64,000 nucleotides of DNA, taken from positions 62,001 through 126,000 of the forward strand of contig CAXBBL010000010.1 of NCBI GenBank assembly GCA_963974215.1, in the 5' to 3' direction. This stretch comes from Croceimicrobium sp963974215 (GTDB lineage Bacteria > Bacteroidota > Bacteroidia > Flavobacteriales > Schleiferiaceae). The notes below the pieces were generated by a model, which saw only the letters and a list, made by a program, of their open reading frames with translations, did not search any database and was not told the origin of the DNA. Within the stretch, counting starts at the first letter, position 1, and each line of letters begins with the position of its first letter. Shown one piece after another: positions 1 through 8,994 of this stretch. The translations under genes and the position numbers were made by a program.

Positions 1-1
1 A

Positions 2-721
2 GGACAGCCTCAAAAAACATTGCTTTACGCCTATGGCTCATATGGTCATACCATCGAACCCAATTTCTCTTCCACTCGTTTAAGCTTATTAGACCGCGGA
101 TTCATCTTTGTCATTGCCCATGTGCGCGGCGGACAGTACCTCGGTCGCAAATGGTATGAAGAGGGTAAAATGCTTAAAAAGCGTAATACTTTCTACGATT
201 ATATCGCTTGCGCAGAACACCTTATCAAAGAAAAATACACCAGTCCAAAATTATTAAGCGGCTTAGGCGGAAGCGCCGGCGGACTGCTTATTGGCGCGGT
301 AATAAACCTCAAACCCGAGCTTTTCCACGCCATGATTGCGGCGGTGCCTTTTGTTGATGTGGTAACCACCATGCTCGACGAAAGTATTCCTTTGACTACG
401 GGGGAGTACGACGAATGGGGTAACCCCAATAATGACGAGTATTATCAATACATGAAATCCTATTCGCCTTACGATAATGTGAAAGCGCAAAACTATCCTG
501 CCTTGCTCATTACCACCGGCTTACACGATTCGCAGGTTCAATACTGGGAACCCGCTAAATGGTGCGCAAAATTGCGAGAAACAAAAACAGACACCAATCC
601 GCTTTTACTCTATACCAATATGAAAACCGGGCATGGTGGTGCGAGCGGTCGTTTTGAGGCTCTGCGCGAAACCGCCATGGAATACGCCTTCTTAATTCAT
701 CTCTTAAATGAAGAAGCTTAG
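2..721 (+). CDS. ptrB: oligopeptidase B, C-terminal part (5' end outside window)
   Basis: The frame is open from base 2, so this is the last ~239 residues of a protein normally near 680-700 aa; the TTG at base 20 is an internal leucine, not a start. This is the alpha/beta-hydrolase domain of an S9A serine peptidase, which in the oligopeptidase B branch cleaves short peptides after Arg or Lys. All three catalytic elements are visible: the nucleophile Ser in GGSAGG, the Asp in LHDSQVQYWEP and the His in GHGGASGR. The stretch AHVRGGQYLGRKWYEEGK and the order of blocks fit oligopeptidase B better than prolyl oligopeptidase. Its last 14 bases overlap the start of the next gene, so the two are probably co-transcribed. 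The missing N-terminal propeller cannot be judged. Confidence 0.9.
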   Translation, partial: GQPQKTLLYAYGSYGHTIEPNFSSTRLSLLDRGFIFVIAHVRGGQYLGRKWYEEGKMLKKRNTFYDYIACAEHLIKEKYTSPKLLSGLGGSAGGLLIGAVINLKPELFHAMIAAVPFVDVVTTMLDESIPLTTGEYDEWGNPNNDEYYQYMKSYSPYDNVKAQNYPALLITTGLHDSQVQYWEPAKWCAKLRETKTDTNPLLLYTNMKTGHGGASGRFEALRETAMEYAFLIHLLNEEA

Positions 722-2510
722 TCTCCCTCAAAATAAGATCGCGCAGGCTTTTATCCTTGTGGTGGCGGCTTGTACTATTTTTTGGCAGTACCCACAGTTG
801 CAGTTTACGCATGATGAACTAAGTGCATTGCATAGAACTGAGTTTTCTAACTTCAGCGAACTGATCGAAAAAGGTGTTCTCATTGAAGGACATCCCGCTG
901 GGGTGCAAACTTTTCTATACTATTATGCACCCCTCGTAAATTACAGTCTTTGGGGACTTAAACTTCCCTTTAGTCTGCTCGCTCTTGCTTCCATTTTACT
1001 GGTTTTCGCTATTGCAAAAACAATTAATCAAGTAGAGGCCGGTATTTACACTGGGGCGATAATGGCGGTTAGTCAGTACTTTATTTATTATGGCCAAATT
1101 ATTCGTCCTTACGAAGTGGGCCTGTTTTTCTGCTTATTAAGTGCTTGGTTTTGGATGCGTTACTTTTATAAAGAGGCTCATTTTAAATACTTAATAGGCT
1201 TTGCGTTGGCAGCGGCCGGTGCGGCTTATACCCATCAATTTGCACTTTTAATGGTGGCCATAATGGGTTTACACGCCCTCTTTATCGCTCGCGGTCGGTC
1301 GCTGTTGGAGTGGATATTTTGTGGCTTACTAACCTTTTTACTCTACCTACCGCATCTTGGAATTTTCTTCCACCAACTTTCTTTGGGCGGCGTTGGATCT
1401 TGGCTAGCCAAGCCGAGTGATACCTTTATTTTAGAATACGGCGCTTATATATTCCACTTCTCTTACCTCTTTATCGCAGCTATTTTCATCGCCCTTCTCC
1501 TCCCTTCTTGGAAGATCAAAAAGCTTAAACATTGGGAAGGAGTCATTTGGTTTAGCGCTACTTTTTTAATTGGCTTCATTTACTCACGCGCCGTAAATCC
1601 GGTGATCCAATATTCCACCCTCATTTTTGCAGCCCCTCTTTTATTGCTTTCACTTTTCGCTCTTCGGCAGATGCGCTTGCAATGGGTTTCTCTGCTTCTA
1701 CTAATGTCTACCGGTCTTTATTCGCTTTACGCAGGTAGAGAACATTACCCTTTAACTTATCAAAGCACATTTAAATATCCCCGCGAATATGTAAGCCATC
1801 GAGGTCTGGATAATTCGGCCTTAATCTTACAATTAAACAAGGAAAAATGGGACTTTTACGCCCAACTCGACGGATATGAGAGTGCCCAAAACTACCACTA
1901 TCAAAATCCGCTGAACCTGATAAAATATCTGAAAGATTTCCCAAGCCAAGAAATCGTGCTGGCAAGTGATCATACTAGCCCCTTATTTTTAGGAAGCTTA
2001 ATAGAAAGTTATGGCTTTCGCCAGATGCGCAAGAAAGATCATTTAGGTTTTACCCTAGAGCACTTTTCACGCAATTCAGAGAATAAGATAAGTCCCATTA
2101 AAAAAACTGAATTAGCTGGCATGGGCATCTGCACAAGCGCAAAAGAATACTGCGGCCAAATGGAGTTAAGCCTGGCCAAGAGTGAGTTAAAAGGCAAGCA
2201 AGATTTTATAGTGGCTCAATTCGAAATAGAGATGCCAGCAATGGATTCTCAAGCGCAAATTATCATTGCTTTCTTCGCTAATGATGAACTATTGCACTGG
2301 TCTAATCGGCCCCTAGCCGAGTTTCAATCCGATACTAGCTTCACCGTTTTTCATGCGCAAGTGCTGCCCTCAGACTGGGGTGATCACTCACAAATTGAAG
2401 TGCGCGGTCTGCTTGAGACAAAAGGTGAAAAAATACGCATTAAAAAAGCTTCCCTCAAATTAATGGAAGGGAACAATCGCATTTACGGTATCAATGAGCC
2501 TTTCGACTAA
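708..2510 (+). CDS. GT39-like membrane glycosyltransferase
   Basis: 600-residue integral membrane protein. The first helix (about residues 10-27) is followed by a loop with the acidic pair in FTHDELSALHR and then EGHPAGVQTFLYYY, the layout of the first periplasmic loop in ArnT/PMT-type (GT39) glycosyltransferases, where an Asp/Glu pair acts in catalysis. Many hydrophobic helices follow up to about residue 350, then a soluble C-terminal domain of ~230 residues. These enzymes move a sugar from a polyprenyl-phosphate carrier to lipid or protein; donor and acceptor cannot be read here. The ATG lies 14 bases inside the preceding peptidase gene. The 3' end overlaps the convergent arsC-like gene by 4 bases. 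Confidence 0.72.
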   Translation: MKKLSLPQNKIAQAFILVVAACTIFWQYPQLQFTHDELSALHRTEFSNFSELIEKGVLIEGHPAGVQTFLYYYAPLVNYSLWGLKLPFSLLALASILLVFAIAKTINQVEAGIYTGAIMAVSQYFIYYGQIIRPYEVGLFFCLLSAWFWMRYFYKEAHFKYLIGFALAAAGAAYTHQFALLMVAIMGLHALFIARGRSLLEWIFCGLLTFLLYLPHLGIFFHQLSLGGVGSWLAKPSDTFILEYGAYIFHFSYLFIAAIFIALLLPSWKIKKLKHWEGVIWFSATFLIGFIYSRAVNPVIQYSTLIFAAPLLLLSLFALRQMRLQWVSLLLLMSTGLYSLYAGREHYPLTYQSTFKYPREYVSHRGLDNSALILQLNKEKWDFYAQLDGYESAQNYHYQNPLNLIKYLKDFPSQEIVLASDHTSPLFLGSLIESYGFRQMRKKDHLGFTLEHFSRNSENKISPIKKTELAGMGICTSAKEYCGQMELSLAKSELKGKQDFIVAQFEIEMPAMDSQAQIIIAFFANDELLHWSNRPLAEFQSDTSFTVFHAQVLPSDWGDHSQIEVRGLLETKGEKIRIKKASLKLMEGNNRIYGINEPFD

Positions 2511-2845
2511 AGGATTTCTAGTAAGTTTTCAGGGGGACGGCCAATAGCGGCCTTATCGCCATTCACTAAAATGGGGCGTTCCATCAGCTGGGGGTACTCA
2601 ATCATGGCGAGAACGAGTTCATCTTCGCTTAATTCTTTGTCCTTAAACTCTTCCTTCCAAACTGCTTCCTTGCTGCGTATTAAGTCTTCTGCATCGATAT
2701 CGAGTTTAGCCAAAACATCTTCTAATTCCATGGGACTCAGAGGGTCGGTCATGTACAGAACCACTTCGGGCTGTAGCCCTTTTTCTTCTAGTAATTGTAG
2801 ACCTTCTCTACTTTTCTGGCAGCGAGGGTTGTGAAAATAGCGCAT
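2507..2845 (-). CDS. ArsC-family (arsenate reductase-like) protein
   Basis: 112-residue thioredoxin-fold protein of the ArsC/Spx/YffB type. The start MRYFHNPRCQKSR is chosen because the stop of the upstream T9SS gene lies 7 bases before it; the longer open frame would run into that gene. The single N-terminal Cys in NPRCQKSR aligns with the catalytic Cys of glutaredoxin-dependent ArsC, and the C-terminal ERPILVNGDKAAIGRPPENL block carries the arginines used by ArsC for oxyanion binding. Nothing nearby (no ArsR, ArsB or Acr3) points to arsenic resistance, so the physiological substrate is open; many flavobacterial genomes carry such stand-alone ArsC-like proteins. Confidence 0.8.
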   Translation of the reverse strand: MRYFHNPRCQKSREGLQLLEEKGLQPEVVLYMTDPLSPMELEDVLAKLDIDAEDLIRSKEAVWKEEFKDKELSEDELVLAMIEYPQLMERPILVNGDKAAIGRPPENLLEIL

Positions 2846-2852
2846 AATTTTT

Positions 2853-5800
2853 TTATCGTTGTAGGTGCAAAAAGCCCTTGGATTCTTTAATATTTCCGCA
2901 AATATCTTGATAATTGAAGAGATAGAAGTAAACACCACTCGCCATTTCCAAATTATTCAATTTCCCGTCCCAGCGTTCTTCTAAGCCATCGCCAGAAAAG
3001 ACTAAAATTCCGTTTCTGTCATGAATCTCCAAGGCTGATGTTTCCACAAAATCGAGGGATAGTTCATCGACTAAGGCCCCGTAGGTATCGTTTAAGCCAT
3101 CGCCATTAGGACTAAAAACATTCGGTAATTCTAAGTTAAAGCCTTCATCAAAAATGAAAACACTTTCCTCCCTTTCTAAAATGGTATTGCAAATCGTATC
3201 AGTAGCCTGCAGGCGAATTTCGTACAGACCTCCGCTACTTAAATTTAAGATCAAACTATCGGAACTTTCATTTAAGCGCTGACCGTTCAAGTACCAGTCA
3301 AACTGATGAAAACCTTTCTGCGCCAAGCGCAAACTTACTGGGTAACTAAGGTCGCAAGGACGGTAATCGCTGGAAATTTCTAAAAACAAACTAGACTGAA
3401 CAATGCGAATACTTTTACTAATGGTATCGGTGCTTCCGCAGATGGGGTCGATGGCAATCATTTGGATATCATAATCGCCTGGACTGTAAACATGGCTAGG
3501 ACTGCCCGAACTTGCGCTATCGCCATCGCCAAAAAACCAGCGGTATTGAGCGGCGCCCTGCGATTGATTTTGAAAATTGACTACCGCACTCTGATCACAA
3601 CTATCGTAATCAATGGTAAAGTCGGCTTGCACTTCGGTACCGAATGAAAAGATATCGATAAAAGTACTATCAATTAAAAAGCAATTGGTGTCGAGCGCGT
3701 AAAAAGTGTAGCGATTTAATCCGCTGTCTGCGACATTAAAGGATTGCTGACGAAGAGTATCCAAAACTCCATCAGGACCTTGCACTAAAACCCAATCGGC
3801 ATTAAAACTTAAATTATCGAATTTCACCTGACTGGGGAAGCAAACGGTATCGGCATAGCCATCGGCAATCTCCACATTAGCATCAATTGAATCTGCCTCC
3901 ATATCAAAGCGAAAGATGGCCATATTACAATTTCGGTTCATCTTTTTGGGTGCAAAAGCATTTACCGTAGTAGGGAAACCGCTACTATCTGTTCCGCAAG
4001 AACAAACCGCTTGAAAGATTGACCCATCTTTGCGAAAGCGACTACTTCCACCATCTACGTGATCGGGACCATTTCCAAATTGTCCGAAATAGGTGGCATA
4101 TTCCAAACGTTTCCAAGATGCATCTAAACGAAGAAAGTAAAAGTCCCCGAAATCGGTAGAATCGCGCCAGGCATCTGGAGTTACCGGCATATTTCTAGGA
4201 ATGGTCATCGCGCCTCGACGCGAACCATAACCAGCACCCCAGCCCGAAAGGAACACGTCGCCGCATTCGCTCACCATTAATGCCGTGGGAGAAATATTAG
4301 TCGCTAGTGTGGTTCCTACACCAAATGTAGTGGACAAATTTAATTGTAAATCGGGGCTAAATTGTTGTAAAAATTGAGCACTACCAGGCTGTCCCCATAA
4401 GCTGTCTCCTACTTGCGGCCAAGCGCCACGGGTTTGTCCAAATAAGGTAATCTTCCCCTTTTGATCGATGTCTAAAAAATAAGAAACATCGTGCTCGTTG
4501 GTGCCAGTAAAGCTAAAGTTTAGCACCTCGCCGTTACTGGGATTAAGCTCTGCCAGAAAGCCATCTACTTTACCATTGGCAGTATCTTGATAAACGCCCG
4601 CACTGGGGTAAGCTAAATTCGTACTCTCGGTGGCGCCTGTTATAAAAAGGCGGTTGCTAGGACTGAAGCGCAGCGAAAAAACTGCATCATTACTATTGCC
4701 GCCAATTATTTTGTTCCAGTTCAATTGGCTTAAATCACTATTAAAAGAAAAAACCAACCCGTCTTGCTGGCCTTGATAAGAGCTACTGAAGGCTGAACCG
4801 ATCGGAATATTAGGCGAAAAGGTATAAGATACTCCTAAAATATTCCCCAAAGAATCAATACTCAAATCCCCACGGGCGGCATCGCCATAATTAAATTCGA
4901 GGCGATCGTTGACCCCATCCATAGCGGTATCGCCTAAAAAAGTAGAGCCGAGCAAACTCCCACCCGTGCTATCTAAAATACTAATGAAAATATCGCTGGA
5001 TAAAGGGAAATTAAGTGATCCGCCAATACTGAGAGCGCTAGAGGCCCCCACACTAAATGAGGTATCATAGGCGTTGGCCGTAACAGGAAAGTTAGTGGAG
5101 CCCGTAACTCCTAAAATTATTAAGGACTTATTGGGTCCTTCCAGCAAGCTAAAGGGCACATCGTTTTGGGAACCGCCCAAAAAGGTAGCATAAATTTGTT
5201 GCGTACCATCGGCGGTATATTTAGCCACCACGCCATCTACCACTCCCCCATTGGAAGAATCTTGAAAAGCACCCAGGGTAGTCGGAAAGCCGCGATCGAT
5301 ATTGCCATAGATGTAATTAATTCCCGCATTGTATCCCGAACCATCTTCCCCAAAAGTAGCGGAGAAACCAAAGTTATCGTCCGTACTGGCGCTGTAGGTA
5401 CTAAAGACCAAGGTGGGATCTATAATCAACACTCGGTCGGGATCGTATTCTGCTACAGCGTAAGTGAAAATATCGCCTTGCTGTTTAAAAGCCGCTGCTA
5501 CCCTATCGCCTCCCTGAAAGGCAAGCGGTGCGGTATAAACCACATTCTTAACACTGGTAATTAAAGCCAAGTCTGCGCCAGCCAAGCCATAGCGCTCTAC
5601 TCCTTTAAACTGCCAAGAAATAGAGTTGGGATCTCCGCCTGGCCTAACTATGAAATCGTATTTATAAACTCCTGCTGGACTGAGATAGTAGCGGAGGTCA
5701 ATTTTGGGATAAATATCATGGTAAACAATTTCCTGGTATTGGCGTAAGCCTGACTTCCACTGAGCGGGGTTTTTCCCTTTGAGATAGTTTAAATAGGGCG

Positions 5801-6110
5801 CCCCTTCGAGAATGGTGCGGGTAACTTTGGCCTCTCGATTAACACCTAACCATTGCATGCTGTATACGTGTCCCTGAAGCACTTTCCCAGAATTCTGATG
5901 GTGGTGAATTTCCTCACCCGAGCTATGTTTCTCAAGCAATTGTACTCTTACCTCATCCGATTTAAAGAAGAGGAAGTCACTGCCATTGCGCAATAAATAA
6001 TCGAAATCGCCTTGCCATTGCCCTTGGTTTTCGACAAAAGCCATGTGCTGAGCTTTCGCTGAAAAGCTTAGACAGACCAAGAGGAAAGGAAGAATCTTAT
6101 TTAGGCTCAA
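2853..6110 (-). CDS. T9SS type B exported protein with PKD domain and gliding-motility C-terminal domain
   Basis: About 1085 residues, secreted. The likely start is a TTG at 6110 giving SLNKILPFLLVCLSFSAKAQ, a compact signal peptide; another TTG at 6158 adds 16 residues, and there is no ATG in the region. After the signal peptide comes an N-terminal domain (AFVENQGQW...), then beta-propeller-like repeats of the 'DGVVAKYTADGTQQIYATFLGG' kind (about 250-700). A PKD-type domain follows (RWFFGDGDSASSGSPSHVYSPGDY). The last ~90 residues are the gliding-motility-associated C-terminal domain (NVFSPNGDGLNDTYG ... IHDRNGILVFSG ... WDGKLN ... GVYFYLF), the type B secretion signal of T9SS. It should be exported through the outer membrane and kept at the surface or released. 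The role of the cargo is unknown. Confidence 0.88.
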   Translation of the reverse strand: MSLNKILPFLLVCLSFSAKAQHMAFVENQGQWQGDFDYLLRNGSDFLFFKSDEVRVQLLEKHSSGEEIHHHQNSGKVLQGHVYSMQWLGVNREAKVTRTILEGAPYLNYLKGKNPAQWKSGLRQYQEIVYHDIYPKIDLRYYLSPAGVYKYDFIVRPGGDPNSISWQFKGVERYGLAGADLALITSVKNVVYTAPLAFQGGDRVAAAFKQQGDIFTYAVAEYDPDRVLIIDPTLVFSTYSASTDDNFGFSATFGEDGSGYNAGINYIYGNIDRGFPTTLGAFQDSSNGGVVDGVVAKYTADGTQQIYATFLGGSQNDVPFSLLEGPNKSLIILGVTGSTNFPVTANAYDTSFSVGASSALSIGGSLNFPLSSDIFISILDSTGGSLLGSTFLGDTAMDGVNDRLEFNYGDAARGDLSIDSLGNILGVSYTFSPNIPIGSAFSSSYQGQQDGLVFSFNSDLSQLNWNKIIGGNSNDAVFSLRFSPSNRLFITGATESTNLAYPSAGVYQDTANGKVDGFLAELNPSNGEVLNFSFTGTNEHDVSYFLDIDQKGKITLFGQTRGAWPQVGDSLWGQPGSAQFLQQFSPDLQLNLSTTFGVGTTLATNISPTALMVSECGDVFLSGWGAGYGSRRGAMTIPRNMPVTPDAWRDSTDFGDFYFLRLDASWKRLEYATYFGQFGNGPDHVDGGSSRFRKDGSIFQAVCSCGTDSSGFPTTVNAFAPKKMNRNCNMAIFRFDMEADSIDANVEIADGYADTVCFPSQVKFDNLSFNADWVLVQGPDGVLDTLRQQSFNVADSGLNRYTFYALDTNCFLIDSTFIDIFSFGTEVQADFTIDYDSCDQSAVVNFQNQSQGAAQYRWFFGDGDSASSGSPSHVYSPGDYDIQMIAIDPICGSTDTISKSIRIVQSSLFLEISSDYRPCDLSYPVSLRLAQKGFHQFDWYLNGQRLNESSDSLILNLSSGGLYEIRLQATDTICNTILEREESVFIFDEGFNLELPNVFSPNGDGLNDTYGALVDELSLDFVETSALEIHDRNGILVFSGDGLEERWDGKLNNLEMASGVYFYLFNYQDICGNIKESKGFLHLQR

Positions 6111-6203
6111 AATATATAATCGATTGCTCGAATGTAAGGTAGTAAGCCGACATTTCAAACTACCGATTACGCTAAGGCCAAATAAGGCAGTTAAGGGCGC
6201 CTA

Positions 6204-7310
6204 TCAACTATCCTGCAAATCTTGGCTTTGACCTTTACTCATTAAATACGATTTGATGAAAGCATCAAGATCGCCATCTAATACCTGATCAACATTAGAG
6301 GTTTCATGCGCGGTTCGCACATCTTTAATTAATTTATAGGGATGAAGCACATAGTTACGAATTTGACTCCCCCACTCGATTTTCTTCTTACCGGCTTCAA
6401 TTTCGGCGCGGGCCTGATTTTTGGCTTCAATTTCGATCTCATACAATTGAGACTTTAATAATTGCAAAGCCTTATCCTTGTTTTGCAATTGCGAGCGGCT
6501 CTCCGTATTTTCAATTACAATACCTGAGGGAGCGTGACGTAAGCGCACACCCGTTTCCACTTTGTTCACGTTTTGTCCTCCAGCACCACCCGAACGGAAG
6601 GTATCCCATTCTATGTCGGCGGGACTAATATCAATTTCTATGGAATCATCTACCAAAGGGTAAACATAAACCGAGGCAAAAGAAGTATGTCGTTTTGCAT
6701 TGCTATCGAAGGGTGAAATCCGCACCAAGCGATGCACGCCATTCTCGCCTTTCAGGTAGCCAAAAGCGTAATCGCCTTCAATTTCTAAGGTAACCGTTTT
6801 AACACCCGCTACGTCGCCTTCTTGATAATTTAGCTCGCTCACTTTATAGCCTTGGCGCTCGGCATAGCGGAGATACATACGCATTAGCATGCTGGCCCAG
6901 TCGCAGCTTTCGGTACCACCTGCGCCGGCTGTAATTTGCAGAACCGCACTCAGCTGATCTTCTTCACCAGATAGCATATTGCGAAATTCTAAAGACTCCA
7001 AAGTTTTAATGGCTTTCGATTGCATCTGGTCCATTTCCTTTTCGCTAATCTCACCCAATTCTAAAAACTCTAGCCCAAGGTTTAGCTCATCTACCGACTC
7101 CTTTAAATCATTAAATGATTCCACCCAAAATTTCAAACCGCGAATTTTTTTCATCACCTGTTGCGCAGTTTTTTGGTCCTCCCAAAATTCAGCTACCGCA
7201 GTTTTCTCTTCTTCGTTAATGATTTGAATTTCCTTTTGCTCAATTTGTAGATAATCTTTTAAAGACTCTACTCTCTGCGAAAGCTCTTGTACTTGCTCCT
7301 TAGTTACCAT
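6204..7310 (-). CDS. prfB: peptide chain release factor 2
   Basis: 368 residues, the usual RF2 length. It terminates translation at UGA and UAA. Visible signatures are the SPF anticodon-like tripeptide at residues 199-201 (RISPFDSNAKRHTSFASV) and the catalytic GGQ at 244-246 (SGGAGGQNVNK). In many bacteria RF2 contains an in-frame UGA near codon 26, read by +1 frameshifting for autoregulation. Here the equivalent place reads Tyr20-Leu21-Gln22 (tat cta caa) with no stop and one continuous frame, so that control is absent. It is transcribed away from lpdA; the 186 bp gap at 7311-7496 should hold both promoters. Confidence 0.97.
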   Translation of the reverse strand: MVTKEQVQELSQRVESLKDYLQIEQKEIQIINEEEKTAVAEFWEDQKTAQQVMKKIRGLKFWVESFNDLKESVDELNLGLEFLELGEISEKEMDQMQSKAIKTLESLEFRNMLSGEEDQLSAVLQITAGAGGTESCDWASMLMRMYLRYAERQGYKVSELNYQEGDVAGVKTVTLEIEGDYAFGYLKGENGVHRLVRISPFDSNAKRHTSFASVYVYPLVDDSIEIDISPADIEWDTFRSGGAGGQNVNKVETGVRLRHAPSGIVIENTESRSQLQNKDKALQLLKSQLYEIEIEAKNQARAEIEAGKKKIEWGSQIRNYVLHPYKLIKDVRTAHETSNVDQVLDGDLDAFIKSYLMSKGQSQDLQDS

Positions 7311-7457
7311 TCTGCGAATTTAGAAATACCTTGCTTACGCTTGAGACTAAGCCCTTAAATATTTAGCCTCTAGCAACTAGAAATTTAGGCTAGTTAGAGC
7401 AGAGTTATCACTTCATTAGAAAATACTTTTTTAATCCAATACTCTTTTACATTTGCT

Positions 7458-7465
7458 TAATTTTG
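7458..7465 (+). promoter_or_regulatory. probable -7 box of lpdA promoter
   Basis: TAATTTTG matches the Bacteroidota -7 consensus TAnnTTTG exactly and sits 31 bases before the lpdA ATG, a normal leader length. No clear TTTG is present at the -33 position; only a T-rich stretch (7427-7432) is found there. The call rests on the -7 match and position alone. Confidence 0.5.
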
Positions 7466-7496
7466 TTGCATTATACAAAACTCATCAATCTCAATA

Positions 7497-8897
7497 ATGG
7501 ATAAATTTGACGTAGCAATCATAGGATCAGGACCCGGAGGATACGTGGCGGCAATTAGATGCGCTCAACTCGGCATGAAAACAGCCTTGATTGAAAAATA
7601 CAGCACCTTGGGAGGAACCTGCTTAAATGTGGGATGTATTCCTTCTAAAGCCCTCTTAGATAGTAGCGAGCATTTTCACAATGCCATGCATTCTTTTGCA
7701 GACCACGGTATTGATATCGATACGCCCAAAGTTAATTTGGAGCAAATGATTAGTCGCAAAAATGCTGTGGTTAGTCAAACTACCGACGGAATTGATTTTT
7801 TGATGAAGAAAAATAAGATCACCGTTTTCGAAGGCTTTGGCTCTTTTGTAGATGATCATACCATCGCCATAAAACAAGATAAAGAAGAAACCAAAATATC
7901 GGCTGATAAAGTAATTATTGCCACTGGTAGTAAACCCACCGAATTACCTTTTGCCAAATTCGACAAAGAACGGATTATTAGCAGCACCGAAGCTTTAAAC
8001 CTGAAGGAAGTACCTAAGCAAATGATTGTGATTGGCGCTGGTGTGATTGGCTTAGAGTTAGGAAGTGTTTACGCACGTCTTGGATCTGAAGTAACCGTAA
8101 TTGAATACCTTGACAAAGCCATTCCTGGTTATGATAGCGCGATGAGTAAAGAAATTACCAAGTCATTGAAAAAACTTGGTATTAAGTTTAACTTCAGCCA
8201 TAAAGTTACCGACGTTAGCAGCGATGGTAAAAAAGTAAGCGTTAGCGCTACCGACAAAAAAGACCAGGAAGTAAAATTCGTAGGCGACTATTGTTTAGTT
8301 GCGGTAGGCAGAAGCGCCTATACCGCAGGCCTAGGTTTAGAGAATGTTGGCATTAAAACCGACAATCGTGGCAAGGTTGAAGTAAACGAAAAGCTGCAAA
8401 CCAGCAAAGAGCATATTTTCGCCATTGGTGATGTAATTAAGGGCGCCATGCTAGCTCATAAAGCTGAAGAAGAAGGCGTTTTTGTAGCAGAAACCATGGC
8501 GGGACAAAAACCACATATCGACTATAATCTTATTCCGGGTGTAGTTTACACTTGGCCAGAAGTTGCCAGTGTAGGCAGAACGGAAGAGCAAATTAAGGAA
8601 GCTGGCATTAGCTACAAAGTGGGATCTTTCCCCTTCCGTGCATTAGGTCGTGCACGCGCCAGCGGTGATACCGACGGTTTAGTTAAAATCATTTCTGATA
8701 AAAATACGGATGAGATTTTAGGCTTCCACATGATAGGACCCAGAGCAGCCGATTTAATTGCAGAAGGGGTAGTTGCCATGGAATACCGGGCTTCAGCCGA
8801 GGACATCGCTCGTATGAGTCACGCCCACCCAACTTTCGCAGAAGCCATTAAAGAAGCGGCATTAGCAGCCACCGATAATCGCGCTTTACACGTTTAA
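7497..8897 (+). CDS. lpdA: dihydrolipoyl dehydrogenase (E3)
   Basis: 466-residue FAD enzyme that reoxidises dihydrolipoamide of the 2-oxoacid dehydrogenase complexes and of the glycine cleavage system (gcvP lies 20 kb away), passing electrons to NAD+. The N-terminal FAD site is VAIIGSGPGGYVAA. The redox disulfide is Cys42/Cys47 in GGTCLNVGCIPS. A second Rossmann motif for NAD is MIVIGAGVIGLELGSV. The C-terminal interface holds the His444/Glu449 dyad (HAHPTFAEA). Everything needed for activity is present. It stands alone, followed by a strong terminator, and is not linked to E1 or E2 genes. Confidence 0.96.
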   Translation: MDKFDVAIIGSGPGGYVAAIRCAQLGMKTALIEKYSTLGGTCLNVGCIPSKALLDSSEHFHNAMHSFADHGIDIDTPKVNLEQMISRKNAVVSQTTDGIDFLMKKNKITVFEGFGSFVDDHTIAIKQDKEETKISADKVIIATGSKPTELPFAKFDKERIISSTEALNLKEVPKQMIVIGAGVIGLELGSVYARLGSEVTVIEYLDKAIPGYDSAMSKEITKSLKKLGIKFNFSHKVTDVSSDGKKVSVSATDKKDQEVKFVGDYCLVAVGRSAYTAGLGLENVGIKTDNRGKVEVNEKLQTSKEHIFAIGDVIKGAMLAHKAEEEGVFVAETMAGQKPHIDYNLIPGVVYTWPEVASVGRTEEQIKEAGISYKVGSFPFRALGRARASGDTDGLVKIISDKNTDEILGFHMIGPRAADLIAEGVVAMEYRASAEDIARMSHAHPTFAEAIKEAALAATDNRALHV

Positions 8898-8906
8898 TAC
8901 AACTCG

Positions 8907-8938
8907 AAAGGCGAGGCTTTGCTAGGTCTCGCCTTTTT
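8907..8938 (+). terminator. rho-independent terminator after lpdA
   Basis: AAAGGCGAG (8907-8915) pairs with CTCGCCTTT (8928-8936) around a 12-base loop, followed by a T run to 8938. It lies 10 bases after the lpdA stop. Confidence 0.88.
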
Positions 8939-8994
8939 CAGGTTAAAGAACAAGCTAGAAATATTGTAGCTTAGTATCGAATACTCTTTCTTGC

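Noticed and set aside
2507..2845. Arsenic resistance locus
   Set aside because: Only an ArsC-like protein is present; no regulator, efflux pump or other ars gene lies near it.
5166..5564. 132-codon plus-strand frame opposite the T9SS type B gene
   Set aside because: Complement of propeller repeats; composition and position show it is a shadow.
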